From Tubiluchus corallicola (Eukaryota; Priapulida; Priapulimorpha; Priapulimorphida; Tubiluchidae): a DNA stretch of 64,000 nt. The stretch spans positions 622,001 to 686,000 of the forward strand of contig JAQGDQ010000053.1 of NCBI GenBank assembly GCA_030141605.1. Reading direction: 5' to 3'. Shown piece after piece: positions 24,401 to 33,400 of the stretch (the stretch's first letter is position 1; the number at the start of each line of letters is the position of its first letter). The position numbers and the translations under genes were made by a program. The notes under the pieces are model-generated. The model was not told where the DNA came from and did no database searches. It saw nothing but the letters and a program-made list of their open reading frames with translations.

Positions 24401-27400
24401 GCTCAAATACAAGCAATACAGGAACAGTTGATGAAACAACCTGGGAATGCGCCAGTGCTGGATCCTAGCATTATGCAGCAAATTAAGGCTTTGACCGATC
24501 AATTGGTAAATCCTTTTGTGTAACTTTTAACTGAATTGAATGTTGCTTTTTGTTCCTACATACCCGAATACAGATGTAAGAGGTTATCATTTTTCAGTTT
24601 TCTGTGAAAAAAATTGACTTAGATTTGTAATGTAGTATATTAGCACTCTTGTTCAGTGTTTGGTATTTACTATGTGCAATTACGCGCTTTGTGATTGTAG
24701 ACTGTATGCTCAAAAAATTGGTTAAGTGGTTAATTTATGAGAGCAAGTTGAACTTATGTACTTATACTGCTAGTGATACTGAGTAATTTGACAATGTGAT
24801 AGCGTCATTTGTGATAACATGATAAAGTAATATGGTAGAGTGTGCATAATATCCTAGGAATAAAAGCATTTGAAGCTTTTTGCTACATTTATTAATCATT
24901 GCGATTATTTAATAAAATTTTAATTATCAGTAAGCCTGCATTTACTTGCTCATAAAAGTACTTTGTATGGCTAATAGTGTTTCCATTGGGTACCCGAGTA
25001 ATTACCCTCATTGTTTATTACCTGAGCCTGACAATTCTATCCAGTCATAATAGTTAAAAGATATCCGTTTTATCAGGATAGCAGTCAACGTTTATGACAA
25101 ATATTCTGCATTCCTGCCTCATTCTAGCCGCCAGCTCTACTAGCTGGCAGGTGCACAGAATAGCTTCAACAAAGAGAAGCAATTTGTAGAAGTATTTTGA
25201 ACTTGTTGTTAAAGATACTTAAACACATTAATGTTGGTCATTAATAAATTATTATTTATTATTGTTTGAACTACTGTATTAAAGCATTTGCAAGATAACA
25301 ACGATTATCTGCGACTTGGAAGTGCATGGCAGATCAAACCACTTTTGTCCGCAAGGGCGTACCACAAAAAACAAACTGTGATTTCCTTACCAAGAGGTTA
25401 ACTATCAAAATGAAATGATTTATTAACATTTAGAAACCATATCAAGCCACTTATAAAGATTTGAAGAAGCTAAATGTTATCAACACACAGAAAGGATAAT
25501 ATAGATTATTATATTCCCGTAGTCCTTGAGATATATTAATAGTCCTCAGCCCGGTATTTAGACTGATGCAGTGCAGATTAAGTAATTAAGAAGTCTGGCA
25601 GATAAGGGCGAAATCTCAGTCAAATGCCGTTTGTGGCAGTATGCTAACATTCCTGACTCTTAGCTCCTGCGTTCAGGCCCTCGGCATGTAATAACTGAAT
25701 ACTTATTGTTAAAATAACAATGGAGGTAGTTGAAAAATCACCGTTATTTTTGTTTGCAAATAATCTTAACAGCCGGGTATCTAGGTTCTGGAAGGGTATA
25801 GGGACTAGTGTTTAGTACCAGAATCTGATTTTGCAAACTGTAGTTACTCCGTCACTTGCTTTTCATTAGTTCTTTGATAGTTACAGAACCAACCAAACAG
25901 AATTATTACTGAAGTGGTTATGACCGTGATTTTTGTGATTTTACCGTTTGAAAATAGCATTGCTTATATAAACTCCATTTTTATAGCATGCGTCACAGTT
26001 ACGATAAGCCTACATATTTTTTATTTTCCTTTGATTTTTGATCCTTGTCTATATTTTTTGATAGAAACTTTAGTTTTCATATTTGTAGGTTAAGCAAAAC
26101 ACTGAAGTGAAATTCAATAAGAAAGTGTTAGACTATGATTATTCAGATGACGACAGTCAAACTGAAACATCTCCTAGAAGCGAAGTTCACAGGTAAGAAT
26201 TGTAAGAAACTATAGTTTCTGTTATTTGAAGTTACTTAAGAGAGTGGAAATATGTGCTACACTTTTACCAAATCCGTCATCACAGACTTGTTTCAATAGT
26301 CGGTTTTCACACACAAAAGTTTTACACTGAATTTTTCTCTTATGTACCTTTTACAGCAGTCAACATGCTCACCACAATTCAGGGGTGTATGCACATCTGC
26401 CGGAGCATCATGGTCAGCCCCACATTGAGCAGGTACATCATCACCAATCTCACAAGGGTGTTAGCCAGGTAAAGGGGGTGATGTCGCCTTCTTACTTCAC
26501 TGCTGTTTCCTCAGGCAGTTTAGTACAGCACTTTCATTTCTTTATTGTTTTGCATGTGCTCATTCTGATTTTACTTTTTTGACTTTTTTATTCTTCATGG
26601 AGATAGATTCTGGAGATAAGAGTTCCCTTTTTTACTGTATAATAAAAATTTACACAGTATAATCTATTTACAACGAAGTTTGTTATAACGAGCCACTGGT
26701 TATTAGGAGTGATTTTGAAAGTCACGTCAGGTCTTAGGCTTACGAAACGTATTTATACTTTGCTTACAGCTAGCTCCAATATTAGTAGTTTTTGTTTATT
26801 ATGAAGGAATTTTACTATACTACCCCGAGATCGGACTACCTCATGCATATAACAAGCGCGAGTTCTAAAACAATGTTTTGCAGCATTGCAGGATGGGGTA
26901 TATCAGCATTCACCATGGCCATTGGACAGAAAGGTCACCTTGTACCATAGAAGTTAAGGGGTTTTGTGTCAGGTCTCTTGTGTTAGGAAAGTTATACTGT
27001 GCTCATAGTTTTTTTTTTTGGTTTTCGGCATAACTTACCGAGAAAATATAAGGTTTGGCAGCCAATTATGTCGCAGAGTAAGCAGTATATACGCATCAGT
27101 AAAAACAGAGAAGAATAAAATCAAGTCTCGCTGATTACCAGTACAGTCCTGTACATGATTCTGTGTATACCCAGCAGCATATGCAAAAACTGTTAGATTT
27201 ACTGAAGAGAGTCTTTCAGTAATGTGCTTTTTTTAGTTGCGCCTGTTTTTTGCCATTTAATAGAAAAATGTTGTACTTAAAGAAGAAATAGTGGAAAAGA
27301 GAGCAGACGGAGAGAGAGAGGAGAGAGAGGGTCATATCAGTCACCTTCATAGTCCTCACCTAAAAGAGACACTAATCACCATCGTTATCTTTTCATTTTT

Positions 27401-30400
27401 TAAAAAGTTGAAAATGGAACTGTTAAATTTAATTCTTTATTCATTTGAGTTTAGATAGTAGTAGCCCTAACATTTATTGACTCGCACACTTTTATTTCTG
27501 ATTGTTTATAGTTTTTAACTATATCATGTTGTAAATGTTTGTTTTCTGGTGAACAGTCGGACAAAATAAAATGATATTAACAATAATCACTATCACTAAT
27601 CATCGTCATCATCATCGTCATCATTATTACTACCATGCATTGTCTCACTGCATAATCATCACTGCACGAAAAATTGGGCACAGTAATCCTATAAATGAAG
27701 TGGGTGATAATTTATTACTGATTAATTGTTTAGTAAATTATTAACTTGAGTATCTACAGCTACTGTATTTACAGTATTTCCAAACTATCGATCAACCATT
27801 TTATGATTTTTGAAATTTGATGCTATTAGTAACAGTAGTATTTATCGAGTTAGGATAACTCTGTGTCGTAAAGTTTGGCATGCGGCTACGACAAAATTTT
27901 ATTTTATGAATCCCGTTTTAAATCTCTAAGTGCGCGCAAAGTTACGCTCAACCAAATGCAAATTAAAATGTTTACTAGAATTCTGCCTAACTTTCCTAGT
28001 CGCGACTAGGGTGCATCTAAGAAGATATGATGTCTACATGAATTGGTTACAAATATTTCTGCGTGCCTAAATCCCACTTAAGACAATGAAACTGCTGTAG
28101 GTGCAGTACATGAATCCGGCCCCAGGTTTGCAATATAAATGATTGTGTGACCTTTTGAAGCTTAGTTTTTTAATAAATATACTGTTTTGAATAAATACCT
28201 TGATTTTACATTATGTAACGCATAGGCTAGCAGACCATGGACTTAGTTGTGGCTTATAGAGTAATACTTCATAACCATAAAAATTTTACTGCACCTATAC
28301 ACCCTATGCAGAGCTAACAGTTACTGCATGCAGGCATTTAAATGGTTATAAATAACACCCATGCAAAACATACTCAGAAGCTTGTCAACAGGTGTCATTG
28401 CGAATGATTCACTGCAGCGATTCAGAAAAGCAACTTGCAGGTGGTCTTATACAGAAATTTAATGCATGGACAATACTGCCTTAATCCTAGAAATAACAGA
28501 GTTTAAACACTGTGGTTTACTCTTTTGTAATAAATTCAGTATAAAGAACTTGTGCCACTTTCAAAAGAAAATACTCTTCATTATTACAACATATCTGTCA
28601 AATAGGCTTCACTTCTCTCTTGCACATGCACCTAAACAGTTGACCCCAGATATAAGGAGATTCGGTTATAACTAGCAAATTTTGATGGTCCTCAGAAACT
28701 CATTGTAACAGATTATACTATATACATTTTCGCTGGTTAATGGATTGATTAACATTCTACTTTTCGTTTTGGAATTGTCTGCTAATTATTTTTTAATATT
28801 TTACATATATCTTGCTGTTTTATTGGTAGTATAGCATTACTATGCTTTTTTCTGTTCTCACAACTCAGCAGTCATCTTAATGCGATTGCATTGTTATTGT
28901 TTTTTTTGTTTTTTTTTTGAATCACCTCTCGGTTATATGCATAATAGGCGATTAGAATGATGTGTTCCGTTGATGTTAGAAAGACCAATTGTTAACTTTT
29001 TCTAATATTTCTGATAATGTACTAATTTACTGTTTAGTTTGAACAAGTTTTTTTATTTAACAGTAAAAACGGCAGCAGTAGTAACAGTAATTGTTGAAGC
29101 ACAACTTGTCTTATATGTATGGACTGTTAATTGCATGTAATTTATAGGGTGTACCTGCTCCAGTACCTGCTCCTGAGGAGTTGCTTGTAATGCATGCTGC
29201 AGGAGATATTGACGAGCGGCCTAGAGGTGACATTGATGAAAGACACGAGTATGCTGATACTGATGAAAGAGAGGAGCATCGTAGTAAGAAGAAACATCGC
29301 CGAAGTTACACGAGGTACATCTATAACCCAAAAGTTCTTGGCAATTATTGATTTTCACATCTAATTTAGGATTTTTGCGGTTTTTTAGGCTACCTACATT
29401 CCAGTTTTTTGCACGCTTTTCTTAACTGCACGTTTACCAGTTGTCTTATTTGATTTTTGTTTTGAAGGTCAAGATCTAGGACTCCAAAGAAGAAACGCAG
29501 GACTCGCAGTCGTTCTCGCTCTCATAGCCGGTCGCGTCGTCGTCGATCTAGATCACGAGAAAGACGGCGTAGGTCACGTAGCCGGGAAAGAAGAGAACGA
29601 TCAGAAGAGAGACGCAGAGAAAGGGAGGCAAGGGAACGTGACAGAGAAAGAAAGAAAAAAGGCTTGCCTCCTCTTAAGGACAAACTTGCATGTGGTATAT
29701 TTTCTCATTATCTGTACACCTTATTTACAAACAATAATTTGATACACAATCAGTCATACAAGAAATTGCATGACTCTATTTTTAGCAGCAGTTATGTACA
29801 TTCCTTGTAAATTCCTGCTTATCATAAATTTTCTTTAAAATATAGACACTAGGTTGCTTTAATAGATTTTAAAATGCGTACTAATGCTTTCTTTCTTAAA
29901 TATTATTTTCAGCGCTCTATAATACTTTTGTGTACCTTTGTTAGTAATACTTCATTACAGTGCATTCAGTACAATGTAGAAAATTTTTAATAGAACTTTG
30001 CACATTGTACTGCTGTATTCCTTCTACATTGTTGGTGTCAGTCTTGTTGGCTAGACCTTTACATATTCTAAGTATTGGTACAGGCTTCAATGATAGCCTG
30101 CCAGCAGTTTGGCAAAGATTGACTATACTGAAAAAAATTGTCATAGCTAGGTCATTTGCAAGACAATAATTAACTAATTACTGTATAATTTGTATTCGGT
30201 GTTAAATTACAATTTTGTTGTTACAGTATGCACCCGGACTATTTGGATTGGCCATGTTAAGCCTGCAGTGACAGAAGGAGATTTGCGGAGAGAATTTGAA
30301 GAATATGGTGAGGTGGAGTCTATAGATATGTACCCCTCAAGAGGCTGTGCATATTTGGTCATGGCACGTAGACATGATGCGGACAAAGCACTGGCTAACT

Positions 30401-33400
30401 TGAAAAACACAAGAATGTATAATGCAACTTTAAAGGTGATTTTCTTGCTAATTTTGCACCAGAGTTTTTTTCCCACTTATATTGGTCTAAAACCACTATG
30501 TGGCTTGGTTGGAAGCAGAGTTAAGTATATCTCTTGCATAGTGAAAATGCTTGTTTGACTGAATTTGAAAAAGAGGTAATTCTGTGCACCCTGTGTATTT
30601 TTGTGCTTTATCTGTGCATTATACTGTTTTTAGGTTACATATCTCTTTTACACTACACTGTGCATGCGCTGCATTGGCTTTACCACTGAAAGACTTTTAG
30701 TAGCATTGCATTTCTAAGTGGAAGTATTAGTGGCAGAACAGGTTCATCCATGGTTGGCAATTAAGTTTAGTTTATTTGCTAAAAGACGAGGCACATCAAA
30801 CAGGCTATTTCTGAGAAATGATTAGGCTTAGAATGGCAATTGCTAAAGGTGAGAATGAGAAAGCTTGCTCTTTATTAAGTGGTTGAAACGTCCAAAGCAT
30901 TCTGGCATATCAACTTTTGTGTGAATGATCGCTATGCACTAGCAATATAGGCCGTCCATGCATGGTGGTTGTTGTGTTACAGGTTGAAGGGAATAGCCAT
31001 GTCATCATGGCATGTACTTAGTGACCAAGTTTTGCAGTGGTGAGCCTGGTCAATAAATTGACAGGTGTCAGCCAGAAAGGCTGCTTTTTGACAGTTTCAG
31101 CTGCTGTACTAACCTTCAGAGAGAATATATACGCATTTAAACATGGCTGAAATGCCTTTTCCGATTCACTTTCGTATGTTTTGTAGCCGCGTTGAATGGA
31201 CTCACTTAGTCTGTATTAAGCAGGTCCTGCCACTGAATGCTTGATCTGGCTTGCTGAATGTGGAATTGTAAGAAAAAAATAATTAAGAATTATGTGTAAA
31301 TAAATATGCTAAAAGCTAGCATGTGATGTGTAAAACCGTAACAGATAAGCAACACATAATACATGTGGTTTAGAAGCGACTGGGTTTACACTGTCTAGTC
31401 ATTTTCCTAAGGCATATGCACTTGTGAAACAGTAATACCACATAATGTTTAGCTTGAATGATTTAAACCTGCTGCTTGTGCCAATAATCAAGTTATTAGT
31501 TACCAATTGTTTAGCTCTTAGCTACAGAATATCTTAATCTGAAAATTTCTCTTTTGGAAAATACAACTCGTAAAGTACAGTGCTATCTATGCTATTTTAC
31601 ATTGCACATACTTGTAAATTTGCTTGTTGCAGATGGACTGGGCACCTGGTAAGGGTGTCAATGGTGCAGAGTTTAAAACGTATTGGGACGCAGACAATGG
31701 TGCAACATACATACCATATGATAAGCTTCCCGAATCTCTTGTATCTTTGGAAGACGGCGGAATGCTTGATCCTGACTCGTTATCTCAAGAATTGCAAGGT
31801 AAGATAACTTTTTATATTTCTTATAGATTGTAATTAAAATGTAACAACATTCATTCCAGTCTTAACTCACTTATTTTTTTTCAATTTAGATGCACTCGAA
31901 AAACAACAGAAAAAAGATGAGACTGCAGGAACTAACATGAATGTGATGGGTATGCCACAGATGATGATGCCCATGGGAATGCCTGGATGTGTGTACATGC
32001 TATCCTATATAATAATTTAGTAAACTCATGCATTTGCATTTTATTTTTTCAACACAGTAAGAAGTAATTGCATGTGAAATTAATTTTTTAAGATGCACAC
32101 TTCAAGACAGTACATTTTGTTTACATTACAGTGATGCCAATGGCTTATCCGATGGGAATGATGATGATGCCGCCACCACCAGTCGGTGGGATACCATTAC
32201 CCGGTCTGCCGCCAGTTCCTCCTCATTTGCCAGGTATGCTTCTTTAGCAAAAAATTCTAGATACTCATTTCTACATTTGCGTTATACACATAATAATTTT
32301 GCGAACAATTTACGTACTGATTAATGTTGTACTTTTACAGGACAAGCAATGCCACCGGCAACAGCATCAATGGCCATTTCTGCTCCTGTGCCACCTATAT
32401 CAGCAAGCACGTCAACATTACCTGGTGTCCCTGTTGCAACAACATTACCTGGTGTACCTGTTACTACGATGTCTTTGGCAAATGCAGCTCAACCTGCTGT
32501 TACTCCATCATCTGGTGCGACTGCAGTACAGCTACAACAAGCAATACAAAATATCATGGCTAATCCACCTGACTTTGCTGCACTGAAGACGTCGTTACCC
32601 AGCGGCATCGGTTTTCCGACTGCATTTCCACCCCCTAGTGTGTCTCAAGGCGTTCCGCCTCCTAGGCCACCTGGATTGCCCATCCGACAGACATTTTCTG
32701 GCATTACTATTTTACCTACTAGCAGTACAGCTGACATTAAACCGGTTCAGCCGCCTCTTCCTAATGACCCTAATCAACCACGTATATCTACATTTTCACA
32801 GGCTGGTGTACCACTTATGCCATCTCAGTCAATATCTGTTGTGACTAACCGAACACAACCTAATGAACCCGGCACCTGGCAAATTCCTGATAGTAGAGCT
32901 CCACCTACAGATTCAACTAAGTTAACTAAATCACCCGAAGAAGTAAAAACCACTAGTGGTGTTGCATCTCAGATGAGATTAAGAGCTACAATTCCTCCTC
33001 AACTGCTTGGTGCATTGAGTGAAACTCCACCTCAGGCTGCAAAACCTCAGGGTTCCAGTTCTCGCTTTGGTCCCACTGTTAATCAAGATAATTCGGTTAC
33101 ACAGTTCCTAGATGCATGGGCACAGAAAACTGGTCAACCAACTGACAAGGGTTTCAATAATAAAAACTTACTAGATAGCAAGGAAACCAAAAGTGCACAA
33201 AGTCGACCTGGAAGGCAGTCACTTGGGGATCGATTAAAAAGCATGATGGAAGATTCTAGCAATAGTCCAAAAGCTGAGGATAATGCTCCTGCGCTTGACA
33301 ATAAACCGCTGGCATTACCCGCCCATACTCTTATAAGCAGTCCTCTTCGTCCTTTAGGAGCAGCTTCGCTGGCCCCTGGAGGTTTGGCACAACAATTTGG

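Larger units (their letters stand above)
26654..28722 (+). mobile_element. pogo/Tigger-like DNA transposon remnant, copy A (SCAF intron 8)
   Basis: The left end ACAGTATAATCTATTTACAA (from 26654) and the right end, with AGATTATACT at about 28711-28720, form terminal inverted repeats. Subterminal TTATAACGAG-like words are on both sides, as in pogo/Tigger families that insert at TA. The first 220 bp and last 110 bp align in the same orientation with copy B at 52.45 kb. The 2.07-kb span holds no intact transposase; it includes GA-rich (27309-27330) and ATC-rich (about 27600-27630) simple repeats. Confidence 0.7.
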
